This document shows positions 32,045-43,281 of a stretch of 64,000 nt of DNA, piece by piece. The stretch covers positions 17,362,980 to 17,426,979 of the forward strand of contig OZ020623.1 in NCBI GenBank assembly GCA_963971575.1, written 5' to 3'. This DNA comes from Liopterus haemorrhoidalis (lineage: Eukaryota > Arthropoda > Insecta > Coleoptera > Dytiscidae). The translations under genes and the position numbers were made by a program. How positions within the stretch are numbered: position 1 is the stretch's first letter; each line of letters begins with the position of its first letter. The notes beneath the pieces are model-generated. The model did no database searches, had not been told where the DNA came from, and saw only the letters and a program-made list of their open reading frames with translations.

Positions 32045-33029
32045 AAAGCCTCATTCATAGCTCATGTTTTAATAGACAATGCAATAGTGCATAATGTTAG
32101 TGGATAAGCAAGACACTAAAGTACTATTCATAGCTCATGTTTTAATAGATAAATCGATCTAGCTACCTTCTATACGCAATAGAAATTACTAAACAATTTA
32201 TAATAAAAATGTGTTATTATATATATGTATTGTTTTTTTTTTTTTTATTTATTAAATGTACTTCTAAAAAGAACCAAAATAATATTTCTAGCTACTCGTT
32301 CTAACACAATAATGTACTTTGATGGGAATCATAATAGTTCAGAAGTAATTTTTGTCAGATTAATTTTTTTATTATTGAAAAAATACATATTTTATTTTAA
32401 AAGTTTATGTAGTATTTTAAATAAAAGCTTTTAGTACATAGTATAACAAACGATAAATTATTTTCAAAATATTGTTCATTTTGACTTGATTACCGCAAAA
32501 AAAGTAATGTTCCGCACATATAGCATGTTGTTTTAACTTTGTACTAGATAACTGAGAAACACTGAAATATGTGAAAATTCACACTTCACATCAATTCTTT
32601 ATTAGTTTCAACACATTTACTAATTAGTACATCATAAACTATAGCCACAAGTCTTTTTAGAATTTCCTGTATAATATATTCGTCTATTTTGAAATGTATC
32701 ACTGTATATGTGCGAAAACCTGAAATGTGTAAAAATTCTCACTTCATATGATTCATAATTCAACATTTTTACTAATAATTATATCACAAGCTGCATCCAC
32801 AAGTCTAATATATTCCTTCACTTTGACAGTAGTCAGTGTTTTAATGTCAATGTTAATGTTAGAAGTTTGAAGTATACAAACCTTTAACATTATGCGTTAA
32901 ATAGTTTCTTACGCTTATGCACTAAATTGGAGCTATGAATGGTTATACGGATTTGTGTAGAACAAACATTCTTACGTGTTAACATTAACACTATGAATTC
33001 CGTACTATCTATTAAAACATGAGCTGTGA
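32045..33029. mobile_element. TIR element related to THAP-S
   Basis: AAGCCTCATTCATAGCTCAT and ATGAGCTGTGAATTATACTT are inverted ends with TA outside; AACATGAGCT/AGCTCATGTT is repeated. The interior has no coding frame but includes two copies of the GTGAAAATTCACACTTC palindrome. Confidence 0.65.
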
Positions 33030-33040
33030 ATTATACTTTA

Positions 33041-33138
33041 TGGTGTATTGTTTTGCTCCAAATTGTAACCATTACAGCCACATTCATAATTACAAATTTT
33101 TTCGTTTTCTGAAAGATGAAAATGAAAAACAATAATGG
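33041..33138 (+). pseudogene. THAP zinc-finger fragment
   Basis: Frame [12 protein letters not shown] followed by FFRFLKDENEKQ and a stop; same part of the domain as at 4894-4986. Confidence 0.5.
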
Positions 33139-33480
33139 ATACAATAAGAACATATTGTTCCTTCAAACAATTTAGAAATGGCAGACAAACTTATTGCTAT
33201 GTTACTTGCCATAATAACGGTTATTAACGTACATTTTTCAAATTTAACCTGCAAAGTAATATTGTTCTGCAGAAATAATGACATTAAACTAAAATATATC
33301 GTATAAAATAAGAATTTTAATAAATAAATATTGACTTGTAGTTTTGATGTGCATTTTTTTACTTTGAAAACTTAATTTATATTTCCAAAATACAATTCAA
33401 AAAAAACTTTTCTTAAAGCAATATTTTTAATTTAAATAAAAGGAAACAAATCGCTAGGCGGCAGCACGGAAGTCCATTTA

Positions 33481-33608
33481 TGGCCGGTTGCTAAAGTAAG
33501 AATTATCCCTAACTCAAGTTAAAATTATTTGTTTTTGTATGTTGTAGCATACAAAAACAAATGATTTTAACTAGAGTTAGAGAAAACTCTTACGTTAGCA
33601 ACCCGCCA
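33481..33608. mobile_element. MITE-4 copy
   Basis: 128 bp, TTA on both sides, nearly identical to 22436-22563. Confidence 0.88.
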
Positions 33609-33637
33609 TTAGTGATATGGTATTTACTAATATGGTC

Positions 33638-34611
33638 TTATTACTTTATATACTTGCAATTTTCTTTTAATTCTTGGTATAATATAAATCAAAAAATAAA
33701 AAAAAAATGATATTATAGTACAAATTATGCAGTGGTGTACTTAAGGAGATGTTAAAAGGGTCAAACTTCTACCATTAGCCCTATAACATAATATATATTT
33801 GCTAATCACTGATTTTCAGGTTTCGCTGTTAAATGGTCCTTCTATTTTCGCCATGTTTCGAATATGGTCGTAATATTTTATTTGGGAATTTTGTATATTG
33901 TATAGGGTATTTTTTAAGGATGTAATAGACTTTTAGAATATTAAATTATAAAATTTAGTATTTGCACCTCAAAAAATAGCAATCAAAAAATTTAGAAGCA
34001 AAAAAAAATATTCCATAAGAAAATGATTAAATATTGAACAGTTTCAAACACAGCCCTTTACTGACATACTTAACCACAGGAGTGTCTAAAGTTGGTTTTA
34101 CACAGTTCAATTTATTGATCAATAAATTGATCCATTTTTTTTGTCAATTAATTGAACAATTTATTGAAAATAAAAGGATCACTTTAAACACATACATGGT
34201 TCTATCAATTTTTTTGAAAATTTTACATTACCAACTGTAAAACTGTTTGACATATTCATTAAAATGAAAATAATTAAAAATTCTTCATAAAATTACGAGC
34301 TGTGAACAAAAACAAAAGAAATAACCTAGATGATAGTGAATAAGAACGTTTGCAGTTCTGTCACATTTGAAAAAAAACACATAACCTATACATTTCTTGG
34401 TCATGCTACAACTAAACAGTTGGCAATAACTAAACACATAAAAATATACCTAGAATTCACTAAAAAATTCATGAAAAATTGAACTTGTTCTATTTTCAAA
34501 ATAAATTGATCAATTTTTTCGTCAATTGTTCAATTTATTGATGAAATATGAATATTACACACATCAATAAATTGAAGGTCAACTTTTTCAATTTATTGAT
34601 CAATAAATTCC
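33638..34611. repeat. intergenic region with TTTATTGATCAATAAA palindromes
   Basis: No gene. CAATTTATTGATCAATAAAT occurs at about 34108 and 34589, and partial copies (CAATTTATTGA, TCAATAAATTG) occur between. The arrangement resembles termini of a degraded foldback element. Confidence 0.45.
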
Positions 34612-35013
34612 ATCTTGATCTGTTGTCAGGTCTTTCCATGTTCCCTGTATACCAATACTTGTTAGATCTTCGGTTAGATGATCTCTTCATCTCTTGCGAG
34701 GTCTTCCCACTGATCGACGGATATTCAATTTCCATATCTTCCTAACCATTATGTTCTCCCTCTTCCTCATCACGTGTTCTATACACTGTAATAGTCTACC
34801 TCTCAGTTCTTGTGTGATACTCGGTCTTGAGTACAGTTTTCAGATATCTTTGTTCTTACGGACTCCACCATTAATTTGAATCGGATCAAAGTTTCGGAGT
34901 AAACTATGAGGTGTTGTTGATCTTGCTTTGTTAAGGTCCATGTTTCGGAGCCATACATAAGTACAGGACGTACTATAGCTTGGTATAACCTGATCTTGGT
35001 TAAGTAATTACAT
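34612..35013 (-). mobile_element. LINE 3' remnant (RTE/R4-like tail)
   Basis: The minus-strand frame reads LTKIRLYQAIVRPVLMYGSE then TWTLTKQDQ. After frameshifts it continues LRGRLLQCIEHVMRKREN, RRSVGRPRKR and DLTSIGIQGTWKDL. This is the familiar end of non-LTR reverse transcriptase ORFs (YGxETWTL ... GRPRKRW ... W). Several frame changes make it inactive. Confidence 0.72.
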
Positions 35014-35569
35014 CCTTGAAAAATTATCTTGTATAATGTAAGAATTTTGCGTAATTTTTTATGTGTTAAAAGAAAATTGTGATTTTTTTGTGAAATAAGT
35101 TAACTTTGTGAAAATAAGTCATATCAATGTTTTAACCTTTTGAAATGGGTAAGGTGCAAATGTATAATAACCGCACTGTCTTCAGAAGTACATATTAGGT
35201 GTAATTTATAGAATATAAGGTTCATAGAACAGAAAATAGATGACCTCGTAGTTTTTGAAAAAAATACTTTTATTTAATTTAAAAATAAAAATATTAGTCG
35301 TTACTTGCATTATTACAATTATTATTATTATTGAGATCTAAACTAGTTTTTATAATAAATATTTATTTTAATTTTAACGAATTAACGACCGTTTTCATAA
35401 TAAAAAAAGTCACTTTAGATACCTTTTAAACAAACGTTTCAAGTCACTTTAAAATTAATTATGAAAACCGGTGTTAGTTTATTTATTAAGTACAGGCACT
35501 TTAAGTACTAATATGAAAACGAAGTACAAACTATAAGTAATTAAAAACAAATTAAATCGAACCTGAATC
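35014..35569. other. intergenic, nothing recognised
   Basis: AT-rich sequence between convergent Maf1 and CYLD. No repeat or coding signal recognised. Confidence 0.4.
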
Positions 35570-35619
35570 ATGTCAAAGAAGAGAAAAAAAAAATAAATAG
35601 AAAAAGGTGCAAAAAAAAA

Positions 35620-36175
35620 TTTTTTTTTCGCAAGTATTTCCGTTCCATTGCAAAATTCGAAAAAAATATGTCTGAAAAAGGACCTTTTAATATATACTGA
35701 TAATTTAGGCAAATTTTTGGTGGAGTAATTGCCTCTTTTCAGTCTTTTTTTTTTTTTGACGTAAAAAAATCTCCATAAAATGCAACGAGCAAATGCGCAT
35801 GCATGGTCTTGGATTTTTGCCCATTTTTTGTTTTTGGACCAATAGAGACCTATGATCCACTTTATTTCACCTCCAAATGTCGTTTCAATTGATATTGTTT
35901 CTGATTTAGGAAAATGATAGAATGTTAAAGTGGGATTCAGTGGCGGTCGGTGAATCATTTTTGGGTATCCAATTACAAGGAATACACACGCTCGTGCTTT
36001 GTCGTTGCTATACTGCTGTTGAGCGATAAAGTACGAGCTTATCATACTAATTGCATACCCAAACATGTTTCACCGGCCGCCACTGTTGGGATTCTTCTTT
36101 ATCTACGATTTACATTGCGGCACACAACAATATGAATTGTTTTTTTTTGCCATGATTCACAAAAATAAAAAACAA
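35620..36175 (-). pseudogene. THAP-domain protein remnant, interrupted
   Basis: Reading inwards: [16 protein letters not shown] and a stop, then after the 148-bp insertion FYHFPKSETISIETTF, WSKNKKWAKIQDHACAFAR and CILWRFF. The order matches a THAP domain, and the open frame at 35479-36066 is largely this remnant plus the inserted MITE. Confidence 0.6.
35938..36085. mobile_element. small hAT-type MITE
   Basis: CAGTGGCGGTCGGTGAA and TTCACCGGCCGCCACTG are inverted ends. Flanks GTGGGATT and TTGGGATT agree at 7 of 8 bases. Part of its interior (CTCGTGCTTTGTCGTTGCTA) recurs at 43728. Confidence 0.82.
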
Positions 36176-36669
36176 CAAAAAAACACGTATTTCTCCATTG
36201 AACAAAACAAAATAATGTCACTCTCGTATCTTCCAAAAATCGCCATCAGATGTCACGGCGCTTAGACAGTTCCCCTATAGATTTCTATTTTAGATATTTT
36301 GTGTAGTGCATAACTTTTTAGGGGTACATTCGATTTGATGCTCCGAGTGCTCTCAGCACGTTCTGTACACTTAAACTTGTTCGATTTGACGCTCGGAGTA
36401 CACCCAATTATATTCGTTTTGCGGTCGAGAGTGTATTCAGAGTGCGCTTTATGTGTCCGGGATTTTAAGATCGGGCATATGGGGTATGACGGAAAAATGT
36501 GGAGGTACGGCGGGAAAAGTACTACAATTTTTTGTGTTTGTGACTTTTTATTAACTTCAAAAGCTGTATTGTGTTTGTAAACACAACATAAAAATAATTA
36601 AATACACCGTGCATAAAATTAACATTGAAGAAACAGGGTTATGTTCTATTTGTAAATTTATAGGAGCTC

Positions 36670-36946
36670 TCAATGTTGGCATAATGCTATCATAAACTGT
36701 TTCTCGAGTTTTGTTTCGGGATTTCCCCCTGGTCTTAGATGAACTTCATCTGGCATTGCTTGCAATTTTCCAAGAACATTTTCGAAAACTGTAGGAGATG
36801 ACCTGAAAATATGATTTGAATTGACGATCTGTAAAATTTGGTACCGTATATTCTGCAAACCCCCACACTTTTTCTAAAATTACATGTTCAGATTCATCAT
36901 TGAAAAATAATTCAACGGCAAACCGAAGTACATAATGTTGATTCAT
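36670..36946 (-). pseudogene. Harbinger transposase fragment, frameshifted
   Basis: One frame gives VPNFTDRQFKSYF; after a shift the next gives SPTVFENVLGKLQAMPDEVH and GGNPETKLEKQFMIAL. This matches the region of PIF/Harbinger transposases before the first catalytic Asp. The rest is missing. Confidence 0.65.
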
Positions 36947-37040
36947 GACTGACGTGATCTAATCTGACAGTAAAAACACCGCCTAAAATTATAGTCACAA
37001 TCCAAGCTCGCTCCGTGTCCGAGTTGGTGCTCTCAGTCAG

Positions 37041-37626
37041 GGGTACGTTCCAAAACCTATGGAGTTTACTCTAAACTTGGCTCTAAGTTTAGTAAGATCG
37101 TTCCAAAACATTCGAGTTTCCGGTTTGAGTTAACCCTAGAGTTTACTCTTTTAACTCTGCTTGCAAGGTGGGTAATATTTACTCCCATGCGCAGAATGCG
37201 TACGCATGTAATGTAAGTTTTGACATATCGAAATTAACAGATATTAATTATGGAAAACAGGAATTATGGAAAAAAAAAAATTTACAGGAATTCATGATTC
37301 TGAAATAAAAAGGAAATCTTTTACTTAATTATAAATAGGTATTTATAATACAATAGTTTGTAAATATTTATTAAAATTACTGTTAATAGATATACGTTGT
37401 TGAACAGTTGTTGACTCAAATCAGCAGCAATAATACATACTTCCCTCATCTTTTTATCTATCACTATTTAAAGATATTAATAATTATTTAAAATAACACA
37501 ATATTTTAGCTGGAATTTTCATATAAGCACTCCTAACCGTAACATCGCCGTTCCAAAACCTGATCACATGACCACATTATCTTTGAGTAAACTCGAACTC
37601 CAAGACTTAAGTTATGGAACGTACCC
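37041..37626. mobile_element. TIR element inside the Harbinger copy
   Basis: GGGTACGTTCCAAAAC and its inverse ending GGAACGTACCC, flanked by CAG on both sides (3 bp). The palindromic subterminal texts include GTTTACTCTAAAC and GAGTAAACTCGAACTC. No coding frame. Confidence 0.72.
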
Positions 37627-37701
37627 CAGTGTTCTATTCATGACGTCATCATCAACTGTTCACTCAGCGCTCGCTCTACTCTGTACAACTCGAATGTACC
37701 C

Positions 37702-38320
37702 ACAGTCGACCATTGACATTCGTGAGAATATTTTTGCCCACATGCATTTGTTTTTGCTGCATCCCATGATCAGAAATTCACGCTACGCCAGTTGTTCGTA
37801 CATATATTCTATGTTATTTTTTAAGTTATAATTTTTCTAAAACTACGAGGCTACGTATGAAAATAATTAATTTACGTTTTTGAAATGGTATGATGGAGTA
37901 AGGTGTTGATAATAGTTTATAAGCTGATGATGATCTTGATTTTTTGCGTGGATCTTAGAGTATAAGTTAAAATACATACTAAAACCTGTTTTCACAATTA
38001 TAATAATAGATTTTTTGCAGGTTGAAACGTGTTTGTAATGTTAAGTAAATAAGTTGACCTGAATTTAAGATCTCTTCATATCAGTGTAGAAAATTCTGTT
38101 TTTTTTTTCGTTTACATATATTATGTAAATATCTTTAAACTTGACTTAATGTTCTTATGAATATTATTATTATTTTTAGGTTTATAGAAGGGTATTTATT
38201 ACCTTTAATATATATAGTAATGTATGTTTTAGACAATAAATTCTTTAAAATTATCTCTATATCAAGATTTTGTATGATTGTTGGAGTTTTTATTTATCCA
38301 GACACTATCCTAGGGTCCTA
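37702..38320. other. intergenic, nothing recognised
   Basis: No repeat, RNA gene or coding frame could be supported. Confidence 0.4.
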
Positions 38321-38508
38321 CGACGTGTGTAAATTAAGTACCCGACTGGCAACATAGCGTTTGATCTGGCAACATTTGGGACGCGGACTTGGAGGGGCGA
38401 CAGGTGAACATGTGATATACCTTCAGTACGAGTTTGAACTCGCTAGAGTAATTTTGTTGTCCGTAGCGATTTTTTTCGTGAAACAGTTTTTTATAATGCG
38501 TTCTAAAA

Positions 38509-38859
38509 ATGAGTGACATTCATTTTGAGCAACGGTGTGCTATCAAGTTTTCATTCACACTTGGGCACAGTGCAACAGAAACTATTGCAAAACTGCAGCA
38601 GGCCTACGAGAGTGTTTTGTCAAGGACCCAGATTTTTTGGTGGTTTAAGGCATTTTCAGAAGGAAAAGAGTTGATTGAAGATGAATCACGCAGCGGAAGG
38701 CCTTCAAGAACCGATGAAAATGTCGACAGAATCCGGGATCTTGTGCGTTCAGATCGTCGGTTGACAGTCAGAATGATCGGGGAAGAGGTGAATTTGACTC
38801 ACACTACCGTTCATCAGATTTTGACCAATGAATTGGGGATGCCCAATTTCAATAAATGA
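38509..38859 (+). pseudogene. mariner transposase, N-terminal part
   Basis: 116 codons starting MSDIHFEQRCAIKFSFTLG. This is the mariner N-terminal HTH region with WWFKAFSEGKELIEDESRSG and the second HTH (THTTVHQILTNELGM). The catalytic core with the first and second Asp is deleted. Directly after the stop, FLASKNIPVAPPPYSPDLS in another frame belongs to the region of the third Asp. The C-terminus resumes at 39423 after the nested MITE (NYLKGRHFG...). Confidence 0.85.
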
Positions 38860-38935
38860 GTTTTTGGCCAGTAAAAACATACCTGTGGCTCCTCCTCCTT
38901 CTTATTCACCTGACTTGAGTCTTGTGACTTTTTCC

Positions 38936-39414
38936 CAGGGCTTCGAACCGTTATTTTTTTCGTTTCGGTTTTCGTTCCGGTTCAATTAAAAAAAAATATA
39001 TCGGTTCGGTTCCGGCAAAAATAACGGTTTTTTTCGGTTTTCGGTTCAGTTCCGAGTGATAAATTTGTAAATGCTTTTATTTATATTAGAAATTTATTTT
39101 CTACTATAATTTAGAAGAACATTTTATTCCTTATTTTGTAATAATCATACCAAGACCGCTGCCAGGGGGGGATTCTTGGCGTTCACCCCCCCCCCTCTCT
39201 TGAAATAATAGAAGCGCATTTTTTTACTTATCAGTTAAAAAAAATACGATTTTTTTCTGCTCATCAGTTTAAAAAATAATCTCTTATCACACTCACATAA
39301 ACATTATCTGAACCGAAATAAACCGATATTTTTTTTCGGTTCAGTTCCGGTTTTCGTTTCGACAAAAATAACGGTTTTTTTCGGATTTCGGTTCAGTTCC
39401 GGTTCGAAGCCCTG
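38936..39414. mobile_element. hAT MITE-7 with CTTTTTCC duplication
   Basis: CAGGGCTTCGAACCG and CGGTTCGAAGCCCTG are inverted ends with identical 8-bp flanks CTTTTTCC (38928-38935, 39415-39422). Subterminal regions are rich in CGGTTTTCGGTTC. Second copy at 62036-62490. Confidence 0.93.
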
Positions 39415-39422
39415 CTTTTTCC

Positions 39423-39586
39423 TCTTCCCAAGATTGAAAAATTACCTCAAGGGACGTCATTTTGGGACATTCGAAAACATTCAAACGTCCGTGACCGACC
39501 AGCTGAATGCTATTCCAGTATCCGAGTTCCAGCGCTGTGTGGCTTCCCAAGGAAGATATTTTGAGGGAGATAATATCGAATTGTAA
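39423..39586 (+). pseudogene. mariner transposase, C-terminal part
   Basis: The frame reads LKNYLKGRHFGTFENIQTSV then LNAIPVSEFQRCVASQGRYF and ends EGDNIEL and stop, the usual mariner C-terminus. It is separated from the third-Asp region only by the nested MITE. Confidence 0.8.
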
Positions 39587-39816
39587 TTCTATTCGAATAA
39601 AAACATTTAAAAAAAATCAATCCGGTTACTTAATTTACACACCTCGTATGTGGACACTTTTTAGTTTAAAAAAGAAGTAGCAGAAGAGGAGGAATTTAAT
39701 AAAGGAGGCAAAGGTTCACCATTAACTGTCGAGTCAAAGATAATAAAAAAGAAAAATAATAAATAAAAACGTGTATTTTTTAACAATTTAAATACATAAA
39801 TAAATATTTTAAAATA

Positions 39817-39997
39817 CAGGCTATTCCAAACGATTAGGCGGAACTAACTGGAATTTTCATTTTTGTAAGTTGTCATTTGCTATTTTTTTCTATATTGAAG
39901 TTGGCTTTTCCTGAACAAAATGATTAAAAGCTTCAATCAATCCGTAAAAATACTAGATTTGAAAATCTAGTTCCGTTTAATCGTTTGGAATAGACTT
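39817..39997 (+). mobile_element. MITE-2 copy
   Basis: CAGGCTATTCCAAACGATTA to TCGTTTGGAATAGACTT with TA on both sides. Confidence 0.85.
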
Positions 39998-40816
39998 TAC
40001 ATATATTTTTTTCTAATATCTACAGCGTGTGTGAAAAAATATATTCCACAAAGAAGTTTACAATTTTAAATGTTTTAATCATACTGTACATCAATTAGAT
40101 AGGAAACTGTACTTGTAAGAAATAGTTTTTTTTTTTAATTTCAAATGGTCTGGCTCAAAGAGTACTTAATATTTTATACGAAATATGGTTTTAGATTAAA
40201 CAATTGACGCTACAATATAAACACTTAAACCCGGTTGCAGGTAATTTAAAACTAATTTCATGGTATTCCATAGGTATTAATTATACAGATATATATGTAA
40301 CTTAGCTTTAAATTAGTTTTAAATAGTTGTAACCGTGTTCTAACATGCCTAAATAGACTTTATCACCTTTTAATAAAATGGAAATCTTAACACTCTTTAT
40401 GAATGCACTTAAATTAAATAAATTTTTAGAGAAATTATTTGGTTTATAAATACTACAATTCTTACTGCCATAGGTAAAGCATTGCAAAAATAAAATATAA
40501 TTCAGTGATTTCCTAAAATACAAATTAGAAAGAAATAAAAATATCTTTGGTTCATTTTGTACATAAAGGGGGATGTAAAAAAGTAAACAGTAAATAAATT
40601 TTGGTTGAATTGTAGTATTTATTATTAAATATTATGTGCATTAAATCGTCTTACTTTTAAAATATGAATGTTGAGAAAATTTCGACGATATATACATAAC
40701 AAATTGAGTTAGATTGCAGATATTTAACAAAAAACATATATACGAGGAATAATCAATTTTAAATGTTTCCTAGGGCTGCTATAGAATTGTCTAATTTCGA
40801 TATTGTTAATATAACG
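39998..40816. other. intergenic, nothing recognised
   Basis: AT-rich. Two short AT-rich inverted stretches near 40230 and 40315 (AATTTAAAACTAATTT, AAATTAGTTTTAAAT) form an imperfect foldback. No coding signal. Confidence 0.4.
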
Positions 40817-40818
40817 TA

Positions 40819-41516
40819 CGAGGGTTGCCTCTTATATTTCGGGATTGCGCTAAACTGTGCTGCCATCTGGTAACTGACGCTTCTATCGTTTATAAAGTTT
40901 GACATGACGGTATACGTACTCAGAACATTTTGATGTACGAGCGCTATTTGTATTGTTTACAGTAACTTGAAAAAATTTATCTCGGCTAAAAAAGGGATTC
41001 AAACATTTTCGAGCGAGTATTTTTTACAACTTTCGACGTGGATTAACATAGTAACAGTGCATCGATGAACTTAATTCGACTTTTGGCGATGAAGCACCAT
41101 TAAGGACTACTGTTTATCGATGGTTTGCCGACTTCAATCGTGGCCGTAGTTTGCTTGAGGACGAATTTCGTGAAGGTCGTCCAAAATCGGTTGAAAAAAT
41201 TGATGCTGTGCGTGAATTGATGCAAGATCGTCATGTGACTTATCGTGAGATTGAGGTATTCTTGGGCATTAATGGAACCAGCATACTTTCACTATTGCAT
41301 GAACATTTGGCAGCCAAAAAGATTTGTTCGCGTTGGATCCCACATAATTTGACAATCGGAGTGGAAAAAGTGCATCGAAAATTGGTTCATTCGCATGCAA
41401 AAGTTTATTGTTCTTCATGGAGAATATTTTGAAAAACAATAAAGCCACTTTTGTTGATAAATAATTTTTTTTGATCTCAAATCCCGAAATACAAGGCAAA
41501 TAAAAGGCAATCGTCG
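40819..41516 (+). mobile_element. mariner transposon, internally deleted
   Basis: CGAGGGTTGCCTCTTATATT and the inverse at the right, together with TTTCGGGATT on both arms, form the ends; TA flanks both sides. 698 bp, about half the usual length. Confidence 0.85.
41056..41432 (+). pseudogene. mariner transposase fragment
   Basis: The frame reads TTVYRWFADFNRGRSLLEDE, FREGRPKSVEKIDAVRELMQ, HVTYREIEVFLGI and CSRWIPHNLTI, the N-terminal half of a mariner transposase. After VEKVHRKLVHSHAK it joins unrelated sequence, so the catalytic domain is deleted. Confidence 0.8.
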
Positions 41517-42945
41517 TATTAGTGTGACATACTGTGCTGCCATCTGACAACGGTTTCTTTTGGATTTTCTTCGCTGATTTACAATGCGTCATTCAGTGGG
41601 ATTCTGAAACTTTGCGTTAAGTCACTAAAAGGGTTAACGTTAGGTCACGGCGGTTTTTGTTGAATTGCGATTCTGAAGGAAAGTTTCCGTGCACATTAAC
41701 GTTGAAGTGACTTGACGCCAGATGAAACGCAGCGTTGAGAGGTAGCTTTTACTAACATTAACCTATTCTAACCTTTAAAATTTTAGATTCGAAGTTATAG
41801 TATAATTAAAATTACATCAATCTTTATCAAATAACGCATCTGACTGTATATTCTACTACAGATTACATAAAAAAGTAGTAAGCAATAAAAATCCTCACAG
41901 AAAAATTATTTTATTGAATAAAATCACGTTGAGCAATAATTCTAAAAATTACTTGGAAACGGGGGAGGTAAAATTTTTAATCTAAAAAATAAACCGCTCC
42001 GATCTATTAGCGGATTAACAGATTGAATTATTTCAATTGTCAGGAAATACTCTTATTCGATTGGCTAAATGTAAAATATGTACAGAACGTATCAATGTTG
42101 GCGTGAATTAACTGTGAACAGGTCACTCTGAGATTTGAGAATACCGATTTGACATTTGTTCGTAACTATGGTGAGAGTTATTTAACATACACCACCCAAG
42201 TATTTAACGCATTTAAGCTTGCTAATTTTCAAATACGTGTTTCAAATAACAGAGTTTTATTTCCAATTTTGGTCATCTTACATTGTATTTGATACATACA
42301 TTGTACATCTCGGGAAGACGGACAAAAATTGATTTTTTGCGGATATTGTCTTATAATGATCTGAAATGTGTAGAAACCAAATATGAAGCCGAAAAAATAA
42401 AAAAAAAAAACAGGTATAGCCTCCAATTTTAATAATATAGATTTTATAATTAGTAATTATAATGTTTTGTTTAAAACAATATTTAATGTTGTGTATAATT
42501 TTGTGTTAAAAATAGATAGCTTACACCTTTTATTTAGATTTATTTATTTAAATTCCTTATTTATATGTTAAATTATATGGATTATTAAATATTTAAATTT
42601 ATTTCTTTGTTAATTGTAAAACTTTTGATAATATAAATAATAAAGTATATTTAATACAATAATAATGGCAATTATGAACGTAAAACAGATAGTAAAATTT
42701 AAATTTGGCGGTTGTTGTTCAGTTCATTGGTACAATGCTTGAGAGCAGTGTAAGACGTACTATTTTTTCTTGCTACGACTGTCTGTTTTTATTATATATG
42801 TTCTGTGACATACACGTAACTTAAGGAGTCTTCTGTTCTGTGTAACTTAACGCCAGCTTTCAGAATCCCACTGATTATTTTTGTTTCCTTAATTTTATGA
42901 TTATTTTCAATTTTGGAGCTAAAAATTAAGTTTCTGCTTTAAAAT
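41517..42945 (+). mobile_element. THAP-Q remnant split by a TIR element
   Basis: TTAGTGTGACATACTGTGCTGCC at 41517 and TTTTATGATTATTTTCAATT at 42893 are THAP-Q segments. The 1,280-bp element at 41594-42873 lies between. Confidence 0.55.
41594..42873. mobile_element. TIR element, CAGTGGGATTC termini
   Basis: CAGTGGGATTCTGAAA and TTTCAGAATCCCACTG are perfect inverted ends; ATT lies on both sides. No coding frame inside. Superfamily not settled: the CAGTG start suggests hAT but an 8-bp duplication is not seen. Confidence 0.75.
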
Positions 42946-42987
42946 AGAGATTCGAAATCAATTAATTGAAGTCAAGAAGTACTGTAT

Positions 42988-42998
42988 TTTATTTTATT
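42988..42998 (-). terminator. CYLD: candidate CYLD polyadenylation signals
   Basis: Two overlapping TTTATT motifs on the plus strand, read AATAAA on the minus strand, about 85-95 bases after the CYLD stop. Confidence 0.4.
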
Positions 42999-43081
42999 TA
43001 TCATATGAACTTGTGTCAACAAAAATGTGTAAAAAAATAATAAATCTGTTGATTAAACCTCGTATTGATATTAATAAATAA

Positions 43082-43281
43082 TTAACGATACATCATAACG
43101 TCCGGGCTCTGATACATACAAATGTAAGCGTCACACAACAACCTGCGGGCGTGCTCTGGGAGCTGTTTGTCATGGGGCGTCGCTTCGTGCAGCAGCCGGC
43201 TGACGGCGCCGTCATCCGACAGCCAGTTACTTACATCGGGACAGGCTACCATCTCGGGGATATTGTAACCATTCTGTTCAC
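43082..43281 (-). CDS. CYLD: CYLD coding exon 5 and stop
   Basis: Completes Gly471 and encodes EQNGYNIPEM to the stop TAA. The acceptor is TTTGTAG|GTG. GC content is higher than in the surroundings. Confidence 0.93.

Larger units (their letters stand above)
31701..33637 (+). mobile_element. THAP-Q remnant with two nested elements
   Basis: Shares TGTGCTGCCATCTGA..., TTTTATGATTATTTTCAATT, the THAP fragment (33041-33138) and the right end ACTAATATGGTC with the 4016 copy. It is interrupted by a THAP-S-like element (32045-33029) and MITE-4 (33481-33608). Confidence 0.7.
35570..36275 (-). mobile_element. THAP-G transposon fragment, minus strand
   Basis: Its outer end is GTTCCCC followed by TA, with ATCAGATGTCACGGCGC inside, the inverse of the 19015 terminus. 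The THAP frame is interrupted by a small hAT MITE. The inner end is not defined. Confidence 0.65.
36321..37701 (-). mobile_element. Harbinger-like transposon with nested TIR element
   Basis: GGGTACATTCGA is inverted as TCGAATGTACCC at the other end. A minus-strand Harbinger transposase remnant and a second TIR element (37041-37626) lie inside. Confidence 0.65.
38321..39647 (+). mobile_element. mariner transposon, internally deleted, with nested hAT MITE
   Basis: CGACGTGTGTAAATTAAGTA and its inverse (TACTTAATTTACACACCTCG, allowing mismatches) are the ends, with TA on both sides. The transposase keeps its N- and C-terminal parts only. A 479-bp hAT MITE sits in the C-terminal part. Confidence 0.9.

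Noticed and set aside
35479..36066. Single 195-aa gene on the minus strand
   Set aside because: The frame is a chance fusion of a decayed THAP remnant with a 148-bp hAT MITE; both are recognisable elsewhere.
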